A stretch of DNA of 64,000 nt. It comes from PALSA-612 sp963755155. GTDB taxonomy: Bacteria > Actinomycetota > Thermoleophilia > Gaiellales > Gaiellaceae. Positions 17,589 through 24,951 of the stretch are shown here, piece after piece; positions within the stretch are counted from its first letter, which is position 1, and every line of letters begins with the position of its first letter. The translations under genes and the position numbers were made by a program. The DNA is taken from contig CAVWIV010000015.1 of NCBI GenBank assembly GCA_963755155.1, forward strand, positions 293,388 through 357,387. The letters are read 5' to 3'. The notes under the pieces are model-generated. The model was not told the DNA's origin. It made no database searches and was given only the letters and a program-made list of their open reading frames with translations.

Positions 17589-17753
17589 GAGGGTCTGGCG
17601 GGACCGTGCTCGTCGCCGGGGCGCGCTGGAGGCTGCGATGCAAGGACGCAGGGAGCCCACGTACTGCCTGAAGTACGTGGGCGACCGAGGACGCAGCAGC
17701 GCGGCCTCCAGCGTGATTCCGGCGGCACAGTCACTGTTTCGCCAGACCCTCCT
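17587..17753. repeat. MITE-like nested palindromic element between convergent genes
   Basis: Perfect 14-bp terminal inverted repeats (17587-17600 and 17740-17753), with partial pairing continuing inward. A middle stem pairs 17624-17637 with 17700-17713 with one wobble. A central hairpin pairs 17656-17665 with 17672-17681 over 10 bp around a 6-base loop. An 8-base direct repeat GGACGCAG flanks the centre. The element fills the whole gap between two convergent stop codons. No coding frame and no clear target-site duplication. Confidence 0.7.
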
Positions 17754-17758
17754 GGGCG

Positions 17759-18646
17759 CTACCAGGGGAGCGTTCGACCGAGCAGCTCCTCGAGTCGGCG
17801 GTTGTGCGGCTCGAAGACCCGGCGCAGGTGCTCTCCCGTCTCGGCGGCCAGGGGCTCGTACTCGCGAACGTTCTCGCGCGGGTATTCGGCCGGGCGAACC
17901 CGCGGAACGCCGAGAAACTCGGCGACACGCGACATCGTCTCCGCCGGCTCGTTCGTCAGCTCGTCGCTCGTGAAGACGAGCAGCTGCTCGCGCGGAAACA
18001 GCTCGAGCCAGCGCTCGAGCTGTTCCGCGTACAGGCCGCGGGAGACATAGCTGCGGCCGAACAGCGGCAGGTGAGAGATGTACGCCGGATCTGCAATCCA
18101 GCGCGCGAGCTCGGGCACGACCTCACGCTCTTCCCACGCGAGCGCGTCCTCGAACGACCGCGTTTCGTCTCGCGTCTCGCGCTCCATCCAGTAATGGGAG
18201 TACGCGCGTGCGACCGGCTCGCGCAGGACGGCGACGAGCTTCATCCGGCTGTCGAACTCGTGGACGCGGGCGGGCGAGCGAGGGTCGAATAGGTACGCCG
18301 GCGTCGACTCGCCGACCGCGAGGGGCACGCGGCGCCGGACGCGCGTCGCGGCCGCGCGCGTCGCGAGCGGGAAGTGGGACAGGTACCACCGCTCGCCGAG
18401 CGGATACGTGAGGCTGAAGTAGTGCAACTCCTTTCTCGAGGTGCAGAACACCGCCGGGTGCTCACCGAGATAGCCGTGGAGCGCGGTCGTACCGGCTTTC
18501 TGGGCGCCGATGACGAGGAAGTTCGGGCGCAACCGCACCGGCGCCGTCGCCTTGCGAGCCCGCTCGCGGAGCCCTCGAGTTTTCGCCTCGACGCGCCAGG
18601 CGATCGCGGGTGGCACCCGGCGCAGGAAGTCGGTCGCCGCGGTCAC
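17759..18646 (-). CDS. Sulfotransferase (PAPS-dependent)
   Basis: Predicted cytoplasmic sulfotransferase of the P-loop family, moving sulfate from PAPS to an unknown acceptor. 295 residues. The 5'-phosphosulfate-binding loop I-G-A-Q-K-A-G-T-T is at residues 46-54, and the 3'-phosphate-binding region (L-R-E-P-V-A-R-A-Y-S-H-Y) lies around residue 140. These two motifs resemble heparan/NodH-type bacterial sulfotransferases. GTG start overlaps the rlmN stop (GTGA on the minus strand), so it is cotranslated with rlmN. The acceptor cannot be told from sequence. Confidence 0.88.
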   Translation of the reverse strand: MTAATDFLRRVPPAIAWRVEAKTRGLRERARKATAPVRLRPNFLVIGAQKAGTTALHGYLGEHPAVFCTSRKELHYFSLTYPLGERWYLSHFPLATRAAATRVRRRVPLAVGESTPAYLFDPRSPARVHEFDSRMKLVAVLREPVARAYSHYWMERETRDETRSFEDALAWEEREVVPELARWIADPAYISHLPLFGRSYVSRGLYAEQLERWLELFPREQLLVFTSDELTNEPAETMSRVAEFLGVPRVRPAEYPRENVREYEPLAAETGEHLRRVFEPHNRRLEELLGRTLPW

Positions 18647-19632
18647 GCGGCTGCGGACTTCGCCGCGAGCTGGCCGCAGGCGGCGTCGATGTCGCGGCCG
18701 CGCGTGAGCCGCACGGTTGCGGGCAGCCCGGCACGGTCGAGCACGGCCTTGAACGCGTCGATCGCCTTCCGTGACGAGCCGTCGAAGGCGCCTGTCGGGT
18801 TGTACGGGATGAGGTTGACCTTGAAGGAGCGCGGGTCGAGGAGCGATGCGAGCTGACGCGCCTGCTCGACGCGGTCGTTGACGCCGGCGAGCATGACGTA
18901 CTCGACGAACACCTTCCGCCGGCGCAGCGTCACGTAGCGCCGACATTCGGCGAGCACGTCGGCGAGCGGGTACCGGTCGTTCACGGGCATGAGCTGCGAG
19001 CGAAGGGCGTCGTCCGGCGCGTGCAGGGAGAGGGCGAGCCTGATCGGCTGAGCGACGGTGTCGACGAAGCGCGTGAGCCCCGGTAGCCAGCCCACGGTCG
19101 AGACCGTCGTTCGCCGGTGCGTGACACCGAGGTCGGGCAGCTTCGCAGCCGCCTTGAGGACGTGATCGAGATTGAGCATCGGCTCGCCCATGCCCATGAA
19201 GACCGCATGCGACAGCGTCCCCGAGCGGCGGAAGTGGAGCGCCTGGTCGAGGATCTCGGACGCGGTGAGGTTCCGCCGGAATCGCATCTGCCCGGTGGCG
19301 CAGAAGGTGCAGGTGAGCGGGCAGCCGGACTGCGAGGAGAGGCAGAGCGAGCGCCTCCCGTCCCGGTACGTCATGAGCACGGCCTCGACGGGATGGCCGT
19401 CGTGCGTCGAGAAGAGCGTCTTCACGGTGCCGTCGCGCGAGCGCGCCTCGGTCTGGACCTCGAGCGTCGAGAACGGCACGTCCTCCTCGAGCGCGTGCCG
19501 CAACGCCGCGGACACGTTCGTCATCGCGCCGTATCCGGAAACGCCGCGCGCCGCCCATTGCCACACCTGGCCTGCCCGGTACGCGGGCTCCCCGCGCGCA
19601 GCGAGCGTCTCCTCGAGCAGGTTGAGGTCCAT
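18643..19632 (-). CDS. rlmN: 23S rRNA A2503 / tRNA A37 C2-methyltransferase RlmN (radical SAM)
   Basis: Radical-SAM enzyme that methylates C2 of adenosine in 23S rRNA and some tRNAs. 329 residues. The radical-SAM cluster ligands are C104, C108 and C111 (C-P-L-T-C-T-F-C), and the G-M-G-E-P-M-L-N motif follows. A cysteine near the C-terminus (A-A-C-G-Q-L-A) is in place for the second catalytic cysteine. ATG 19632 is preferred because a TATTCT element lies 8 bases upstream; the longer frame upstream is not RlmN-like. Confidence 0.94.
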   Translation of the reverse strand: MDLNLLEETLAARGEPAYRAGQVWQWAARGVSGYGAMTNVSAALRHALEEDVPFSTLEVQTEARSRDGTVKTLFSTHDGHPVEAVLMTYRDGRRSLCLSSQSGCPLTCTFCATGQMRFRRNLTASEILDQALHFRRSGTLSHAVFMGMGEPMLNLDHVLKAAAKLPDLGVTHRRTTVSTVGWLPGLTRFVDTVAQPIRLALSLHAPDDALRSQLMPVNDRYPLADVLAECRRYVTLRRRKVFVEYVMLAGVNDRVEQARQLASLLDPRSFKVNLIPYNPTGAFDGSSRKAIDAFKAVLDRAGLPATVRLTRGRDIDAACGQLAAKSAAA

Positions 19633-19639
19633 CCGCTGC

Positions 19640-19645
19640 GAGAAT
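19640..19645 (+). promoter_or_regulatory. -10-like element (GAGAAT) of the threonine aldolase gene
   Basis: Ends 6 bases before GTG 19652 in a 19-base divergent gap. First base deviates from TANNNT, so weaker. Confidence 0.35.
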
Positions 19646-19646
19646 A
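19641..19646 (-). promoter_or_regulatory. -10 element (TATTCT) of rlmN
   Basis: Read on the minus strand, it ends 8 bases before the rlmN ATG. It overlaps the plus-strand GAGAAT of the divergent gene. Confidence 0.5.
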
Positions 19647-19651
19647 GCCCC

Positions 19652-20683
19652 GTGATCGATCTCCGCTCCGACACCGCCACGAACCCCACGCAGGAGATGC
19701 GTGCGGCGATGGCCGCAGCCGAGGTAGGGGACGAGCAGCTCCGGGAGGACCCGACGGTCAATGAGCTTCAGCGCCGCGCCGCGGACCTGCTCGGCCAGGA
19801 GGAGGCGCTCTTCCTACCGACCGCGACGATGGCGAACCAGATCGCCCTCTTCTGCCAGGCCCAGCGGGGCGGCGAGCTGATTGCCGAGGAGCGAACGCAC
19901 GTGCTCGTGTTCGAGGCTGGAGGACCGGCGGTCCACTCGGGTCTCATCGCGCATCCATTACCGGGCGATCGCGGCCGAATCACGCCCGATCAGCTGCGGG
20001 ACGTCGTGCGGATCTCGGACGATCTCCAGCCGCCGAGCATCGTCGTGCTCGAGCAGACACATCGCAGCGCGGGCGGTCGCGTGTGGCCGCTCGAGGAGCT
20101 CGCCGCAGTGGCGGAGACCGCGCGCGAGCTGGGCCTGGCCGTCCACCTCGACGGCGCGCGACTGATGAACGCGGCCGTCGCGAGCGGTGTCGCAGCCGCC
20201 GAGTACGGAGCCATCGGCGACACCGTCACGCTCTGCTTCTCGAAGGGCCTCGGCTGCCCCCTTGGGGCGATCCTCGCCGGCCCTCGGGAAACCATGGGCA
20301 AGGCCTGGCGCGGGAAGTTCCTGTTCGGCGGCGCGATGCGGCAGGCGGGGTTGATCGCCGCGGCCGCGCTCTTCGCCCTCGACCACCACGTCGACCGGCT
20401 GGCCGAGGATCACGCGCGCGCGCGGCGGCTCGCCGAGGGCCTGGCCGAGGCGGGGCTGCCTGTCGACCCGGCCGCGGTGGAGACCAACTTCGCCGGGCTC
20501 GAGGTCGAGCCCCTGGGGCTCACGACGGAGGAGGCGACGGAGCGCATCGCCGCGGAGGGCGTGCTCGTCGGATGGCTCCGGCCAGGAGTCCTCCGGCTCG
20601 CCACGTACCTCGGCGTCGAGGACGAGGACATCGACGCCGCGGTGGACGCGATCCCGCGCGCCCTCGCTGTCCGCGTCGGCTAG
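19652..20683 (+). CDS. Low-specificity L-threonine aldolase (beta-eliminating lyase family)
   Basis: PLP enzyme cleaving threonine/allo-threonine to glycine and acetaldehyde. 343 residues. Begins V-I-D-L-R-S-D-T-A-T, the family N-terminus. H-L-D-G-A-R-L-M-N-A contains the PLP-contacting aspartate, and the Schiff-base lysine is K198 in F-S-K-G-L-G-C-P. GTG 19652 is supported by homology and by the divergent -10. It would supply glycine to the gcv operon in the same region. Stop codon shares CTAG with the convergent antiporter gene. Confidence 0.92.
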   Translation: MIDLRSDTATNPTQEMRAAMAAAEVGDEQLREDPTVNELQRRAADLLGQEEALFLPTATMANQIALFCQAQRGGELIAEERTHVLVFEAGGPAVHSGLIAHPLPGDRGRITPDQLRDVVRISDDLQPPSIVVLEQTHRSAGGRVWPLEELAAVAETARELGLAVHLDGARLMNAAVASGVAAAEYGAIGDTVTLCFSKGLGCPLGAILAGPRETMGKAWRGKFLFGGAMRQAGLIAAAALFALDHHVDRLAEDHARARRLAEGLAEAGLPVDPAAVETNFAGLEVEPLGLTTEEATERIAAEGVLVGWLRPGVLRLATYLGVEDEDIDAAVDAIPRALAVRVG

Positions 20684-21729
20684 GGCACGCTGCGGTCGCC
20701 GACGAGCAGGAATGCGAGTGCCACCAGCCCGTAGGCGACGATGAGGATGACGCCCTTCCTGCTCGACGACCGGCCGTCGCGCAGCAGGATCGCGGTGAGC
20801 ATCGCGGCACCCGCGACGGCGGCGATCTCGACGGGACGGAATGCGAGCGAGAGCGGATCGATCGCCCACGAGATGATGGCGACCGCGGGAATGAGGAAGA
20901 CCGCTACCTGCGCGCTGGACGCGAGAGCTATCTCAGCCGCGAGCTTGATGTTGCCGCGACGGGCGATGACGACCGCTCCGCCGTGTTCGGCCGCGTTGCC
21001 GACGATGGCGACGATGACCGCGGCGACGAAGAACTCGCTTACCCCGACGGCCTCGGCAAACACCTCGAGCGAGCCGACGAGAATCTCCGCGACGAAGGCC
21101 GTGACGAGCGTGGCCGCACCGAGCACGAGGAGCGAGAAGCGGAACGTCCACGCAGCCATCGCCGCGGCCTCGTCGGACACGTGCAGCTGGTGGTGGCGCC
21201 GCAGCGCGACCCATGTCACCGCGACGTAGACGGCGAGCAGCACGATCGACACGATCAGCGACACGACGGCCAGCGAGTGACGATCGGGGTCGCCCTCCCA
21301 GCCGGGAATCGACGGGATGAGGAACACGACCACGGCCAGGGCCACGAGCGCGAGCGATGTGAAGGACGATTGACGGTCGAGCTCGCCTCTCCCGCCGAGC
21401 GCGAGCGAGAACCCGAGCACGAGCAGGAGGTTGCCGACGATGCTTCCCGTCAGCGATCCGCGAACGACCTCGGTCAGGCCCTCGTGGACGGCGATGAGCG
21501 CGATGATCAGCTCGGGCGCGTTGCCGAACGTCGCGTTGAGGAAGCCGCCGATGCCGGCGCCGGTGTGGTGCGAGGCGTGCTCGGTTGCCTCGCCGATTAG
21601 CCAGGCGAGCGGGATGAGCGCGATCGCGGCGAGCGCGAACTCAGCCTCCTCGCCGATGTCGGCGGCGTAGTGGAGAAGGATGACGAGCGGGCCGAGCGCG
21701 AGCGCGGCCGTGAGGATCCGGCGTGCCAC
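20680..21729 (-). CDS. Ca2+/H+ antiporter (CaCA family)
   Basis: Membrane cation exchanger expelling Ca2+ in exchange for protons. 349 residues with about eleven hydrophobic segments in two homologous halves. The alpha-1 repeat contains G-N-A-P-E-L-I-I-A-L and the alpha-2 repeat G-N-A-A-E-H-G-G-A-V; the acidic residues are the ion ligands known from this family. A short acidic/loop region separates the halves. GTG start preceded by a TAGGGT element 7 bases away. Confidence 0.92.
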   Translation of the reverse strand: MARRILTAALALGPLVILLHYAADIGEEAEFALAAIALIPLAWLIGEATEHASHHTGAGIGGFLNATFGNAPELIIALIAVHEGLTEVVRGSLTGSIVGNLLLVLGFSLALGGRGELDRQSSFTSLALVALAVVVFLIPSIPGWEGDPDRHSLAVVSLIVSIVLLAVYVAVTWVALRRHHQLHVSDEAAAMAAWTFRFSLLVLGAATLVTAFVAEILVGSLEVFAEAVGVSEFFVAAVIVAIVGNAAEHGGAVVIARRGNIKLAAEIALASSAQVAVFLIPAVAIISWAIDPLSLAFRPVEIAAVAGAAMLTAILLRDGRSSSRKGVILIVAYGLVALAFLLVGDRSVP

Positions 21730-21736
21730 GCGGGCA

Positions 21737-21742
21737 ACCCTA
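21737..21742 (-). promoter_or_regulatory. -10 element (TAGGGT) of the antiporter gene
   Basis: Minus-strand TANNNT hexamer ending 7 bases before GTG 21729; leaderless spacing. Confidence 0.5.
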
Positions 21743-21814
21743 CCCAGCTGCCCGGCCGCGCTATGCGGGTACGGAACCCATCTCTATGCCTGAACGCGCC
21801 GCGGAAGTCAAGTC

Positions 21815-21844
21815 TTGCGGCGGACGACTCCATATGGCCACAAT
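21815..21844 (+). promoter_or_regulatory. Promoter of the cysteine-rich protein gene
   Basis: TTGCGG (21815-21820), an 18-base spacer, then CACAAT (21839-21844) ending 6 bases before ATG 21851. Confidence 0.45.
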
Positions 21845-21850
21845 CCAGGC

Positions 21851-22258
21851 ATGCGGCCTTTCGCCAGCGCGCCCGAGACGCTCCCGCTTCGGCCGCAGGA
21901 CGAGACCCAGTGCAGGCGGTGCGACGTCCACTGCGACAAGGTCGTGTACCCGGCCGCATGTCTCGAGCGCGAGTGCCCGTTCGTCTACTCGTACGAGGAG
22001 TTCGGCCACACGTACGTCGGTTGCATGCAGAAGGTGTACGACTGCGAGATCGACCTGTTCCTGCTGCTCGCTGCCGAGCGGACGCGCGCGGGCTTCGGCG
22101 CCGTGCGGGCGACGCGGCGTCCGTTGCCGATGTGCCGGGCCGAGGTCGTCTCCTGCTACGAGCGGCGCCAGGGATCGCTCGGGTGCGTCAATCCCGAGTT
22201 CTCGGAGCTGCCCGTGGGCGAGCCCGCGTTTCGCGTCCTCGCCGTCGTCAGTTCATAA
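21851..22258 (+). CDS. Cysteine-rich protein of unknown function
   Basis: 135-residue protein that I do not recognise. It has ten cysteines: C21, C24, C28, C37, C42, C58, C65, C95, C102 and C112. The first five form a dense C-x2-C-x3-C-x8-C-x4-C block followed by C-x6-C. There is no signal peptide or membrane segment. The pattern suggests zinc or iron-sulfur binding, but no family motif is clear. ATG 21851 is chosen from the -10-like element 6 bases upstream. The 3' end overlaps the convergent endonuclease gene by 11 bases. Confidence 0.75.
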   Translation: MRPFASAPETLPLRPQDETQCRRCDVHCDKVVYPAACLERECPFVYSYEEFGHTYVGCMQKVYDCEIDLFLLLAAERTRAGFGAVRATRRPLPMCRAEVVSCYERRQGSLGCVNPEFSELPVGEPAFRVLAVVSS

Positions 22259-23093
22259 GCCAGCGGGCGTGTAGCTCTCGCAGCGCCGTGATGTCGGAGG
22301 CGCCAGGGGCGCGGTCGGCCGCTCCGGTCTCGATCACCGCCGGCAGCCCCTGAAGCTGGGGATGGCCGATGAAGACCCCGAGGCGCTCGCCCATGAGCCC
22401 GGCGAGCACGCCGTCGTGCCGGTCGCGGTTCGAGCCGAGTGACGCCTTCGAGTCGTTGATGTGGAGGAGGCGTAGGCGGTCGAGCCCGATCTTCGCGTCG
22501 ACTTCTTCGAGCAGCCGGTCGAGCTCATCGCGGTCGGTGATGTCGTAGCCCGACGCGTAAAGGTGGCACGAGTCGAGGCAGAGGCCGAGGCGGGGATGCC
22601 GGCCGAGGCGGTCGACGATCGTCGCCAGCTCGTCCACCGAGCGCCCGATGGTGGCGCCCGAGCCGGCCGTGTTCTCGATCAGCAGCCACGTCGGCCCCGA
22701 GCACGCTTCGAGCGCGGGCTCCAGCGCCGCGGCGATGCGGTCGAGCGAGCCGTCGAGACCTGCGCCGAGGTGCGAGCCGGTGTGGAAGCAGACGCCCTCG
22801 GCACCGATCGCGCTCGCCGTCTCGGCCGAGCGGCGAATCGCGAAGGTGCTCTTCTCGTAGAAGTCGGGATTCACGCTCGCAAGGTTGAGGAGGTAGAGCG
22901 CGTGGATGAACGCGGCGCCGATCCCGCTCGCCTCGCGTTTCTCGCGAAACGCCGTGAGCACAGCCGGGTCGTGGTCGGGAAAGCGCCAGGCGCGGTTGGG
23001 CTGCGCGAAGCATTGGAGCGCGTCGGCGCCGATCTCGACGGCGCGGTCGATCGAGCCCTTGATGCCGCCTCCGCAATGCCCGCCGATCAGCAC
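22248..23093 (-). CDS. nfo: Endonuclease IV (AP endonuclease)
   Basis: Trinuclear-zinc TIM-barrel enzyme that cleaves DNA 5' of abasic sites in base-excision repair. 281 residues. Family motifs: L-L-I-E-N-T-A-G near residue 139 (metal-binding Glu), C-L-D-S-C-H-L-Y-A-S-G-Y-D near residue 172 and H-I-N-D-S-K-A-S-L-G-S-N-R-D-R-H near residue 212, which provide most of the zinc ligands. GTG start, with a -10 exactly 6 bases upstream that is shared in mirror image with gltX. Confidence 0.95.
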   Translation of the reverse strand: MLIGGHCGGGIKGSIDRAVEIGADALQCFAQPNRAWRFPDHDPAVLTAFREKREASGIGAAFIHALYLLNLASVNPDFYEKSTFAIRRSAETASAIGAEGVCFHTGSHLGAGLDGSLDRIAAALEPALEACSGPTWLLIENTAGSGATIGRSVDELATIVDRLGRHPRLGLCLDSCHLYASGYDITDRDELDRLLEEVDAKIGLDRLRLLHINDSKASLGSNRDRHDGVLAGLMGERLGVFIGHPQLQGLPAVIETGAADRAPGASDITALRELHARWLMN

Positions 23094-23098
23094 CCGCG

Positions 23099-23105
23099 TA
23101 ACCTA
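23099..23105. promoter_or_regulatory. Bidirectional -10 (TAACCTA) between nfo and gltX
   Basis: Plus strand TAACCT (23099-23104) ends 6 bases before the gltX GTG. Minus strand TAGGTT (23105-23100) ends 6 bases before the nfo GTG. Two overlapping TANNNT hexamers fill a 17-base divergent gap. Confidence 0.6.
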
Positions 23106-23110
23106 CTCGC

Positions 23111-24368
23111 GTGCCCGTCCGCGTTCGCATGGCCCCGAGCCCGACGGGGTTTCTCCACGTTGGCAACGTGCGCACGGCGCTCTTCAACTGGCTCTTCGCG
23201 CGCCACGAAGGCGGCGAGTTCCTCCTGCGCATCGAGAACACCGACACCGGGCGCGAGGTGGCAGAAGCGACCGAGCAGATCCAGAGCTCCCTGCGCTGGC
23301 TCGGGCTCGAGTGGGACGGCGAGGTGACGTTCCAGCTCGATCGGCTCGAGCGCTGTCAGGCCGAGGCGCACCGCCTCGTCGAGGAAGGCGCTGCGTACGT
23401 GGACGACGGCGCCGTTCGCTTCCGTATGCCGGACGAGGGCTCGACGGCCTGGGAAGACCTCGTGCTCGGGCCCATCGAGATCCAGAACGAGACGATCGAG
23501 GACGTCGTCATCCTTCGCTCGGACGGCCGCCCGACCTACAACTTCGCATCACCGGTCGAGGACTGGCTCGACGGCATCACGCACGTCATCCGCGGCCAGG
23601 ACCACGTCCCCAACACGCCGAAGCAGATTCGGATTCTCACCGCCCTCGGCGCCGAGCCGCCGCGCTACGGGCACGTCCCGTTCGTCCACGGGGCCGATGG
23701 GGCGAGCCTGTCCAAGCGGCACGGCTCGGTGACGACCGACGAGTTCCGCTCGCTCGGGTATCACCCCGAGGCGCTCCTCAACTACCTCGCGCTGCTCGGC
23801 TGGAGCTACGACGACAAGACCACGATCATGTCCCGGGAGGAGCTCGTCGAGCGCTTCTCGCTCGAGCGCGTGTCGAAGAGCCCGGCGGTCTTCGACTACG
23901 AGAAGCTCATGTGGATGAACGGCGTCTACGTCCGGGCGCTGCCGGAGAACGGCGTACGCGGATGTCCTCGTCGGCTGGCTGCGCGAGCAGGGGTACGACT
24001 GGGACGAGGAGCTCATCCGGCAAGCGGCGCCACTGGTGCAGGAGAAGATCGGGCTGTTCTCGGAGTTTCCCGGGTTCGCCGGCTTCTTTTTCGCGCCGGT
24101 GGAGCCGGATCCGGCACAGCTCGTCGGCAGCGTCGAGTTGCTCGGTGCCGCGGCGGATGCGCTCGCCGCCGTCGAGCCGTTCACGGTCGAGGCGATTGAG
24201 GCCGCGCTGCGCGCCCTGGCCGAGGAGCGCGAGCTGAAGCCGCGCGACGCCTTTCAGCCGCTGCGCATCGCGATAACCGGGTCGAAGATCTCGCCCGGCC
24301 TCTTCGAGAGCATCGAGCTCCTCGGCCGCGACGAGACCGTGCGGCGCCTACGGTCGGTACACGAGTAG
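23111..24368 (+). CDS. gltX: Glutamyl-tRNA synthetase, compact form, one frameshift
   Basis: Charges tRNA-Glu (and possibly tRNA-Gln in organisms with GatCAB). Class I signature P-S-P-T-G-F-L-H-V-G-N near residues 9-19 and the KMSKS equivalent L-S-K-R-H-G near residue 206. The frame breaks at about 23952, where one extra G separates L-P-E-N from A-Y-A-D-V-L-V-G-W-L in the next frame; it then runs to 24368, about 418 residues. It is shorter than the usual 460-490 because the segment between Y-V-D-D-G and V-R-F-R-M-P-D lacks the usual 40-50-residue insertion. GTG start, leaderless spacing. Confidence 0.92.
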
Positions 24369-24914
24369 CGACGTCGCGACGACGCCGAGCCCGGCCGCCC
24401 ACAGCGGCCACATGACGAGCACGGCGCCCGCGAGGAAGGCGACGGTGCCGGCCGCGAGCAGCGACAGCGCAACCGCAGCGGCAGCAGTGCTCGGCGGGTC
24501 ATCGAGCTCGGCCGGCAACGGAGGTGGCAGGCGGACCAGCCTGCGGCGTGCAAGGCGCACGCGGAAGAGCGCACCTCGCCACTCGTGCACGAGCTCGGCC
24601 GCGCCCTCGTAGTCGTCGATCTCCAGCAGGCAGGCGACGTCGCCCGTGACGTCTCTCGCATCCTCGAGAGCGGCCGCCAGCTCCCGGTGGGCCTCGGCGC
24701 TCGCCGGGAGCGGCGCTATCCCCTGGATCGCCTCGCCTGCCCGGTGGAGCGAGTACTGCAGCACGGGCAGCACCTCGAGCGTGTCCTCGTCCAGCTCGTC
24801 GGGCTCGGCTGCGATGCGCTCGAGGCGGGTGAGCGCGCCCGTGAGGTCACCCCACAGCCCGTCCAGCGCTGTGGCGTACTGCTCCCGGGTGGCCCCCGCG
24901 TACGTCACCGCCAC
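24348..24914 (-). CDS. Hypothetical protein with C-terminal membrane hairpin
   Basis: About 188 residues of unknown function. The N-terminal two-thirds are alpha-helical and acidic. The C-terminus has two hydrophobic segments (around A-A-V-A-L-S-L-L-A-A-G-T-V and P-L-W-A-A-G-L-G-V-V-A-T-S-L-L-V-Y) suited to a membrane hairpin. No enzyme motif seen. GTG 24914 is preferred because TATCAT lies 5 bases upstream; GTG 24908 is an alternative. The 3' end overlaps the convergent gltX by 21 bases. Confidence 0.65.
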   Translation of the reverse strand: MAVTYAGATREQYATALDGLWGDLTGALTRLERIAAEPDELDEDTLEVLPVLQYSLHRAGEAIQGIAPLPASAEAHRELAAALEDARDVTGDVACLLEIDDYEGAAELVHEWRGALFRVRLARRRLVRLPPPLPAELDDPPSTAAAAVALSLLAAGTVAFLAGAVLVMWPLWAAGLGVVATSLLVYRP

Positions 24915-24919
24915 ATCGG

Positions 24920-24925
24920 ATGATA
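24920..24925 (-). promoter_or_regulatory. -10-like element (TATCAT) of the membrane-hairpin gene
   Basis: Minus-strand TANNNT hexamer 5 bases upstream of GTG 24914. Confidence 0.35.
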
Positions 24926-24938
24926 TCGACCAAAGGTG

Positions 24939-24944
24939 TAGATT
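24939..24944 (+). promoter_or_regulatory. -10 element (TAGATT) of the zinc peptidase gene
   Basis: Ends 7 bases before GTG 24952; leaderless spacing. This supports the GTG over longer upstream frames. Confidence 0.5.
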
Positions 24945-24951
24945 CCGCGCC

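Noticed and set aside
17587..17753. Integron attC site or CRISPR-like repeat.
   Set aside because: No attC core motifs, no integrase, no repeated spacers; the symmetry is of nested inverted repeats.
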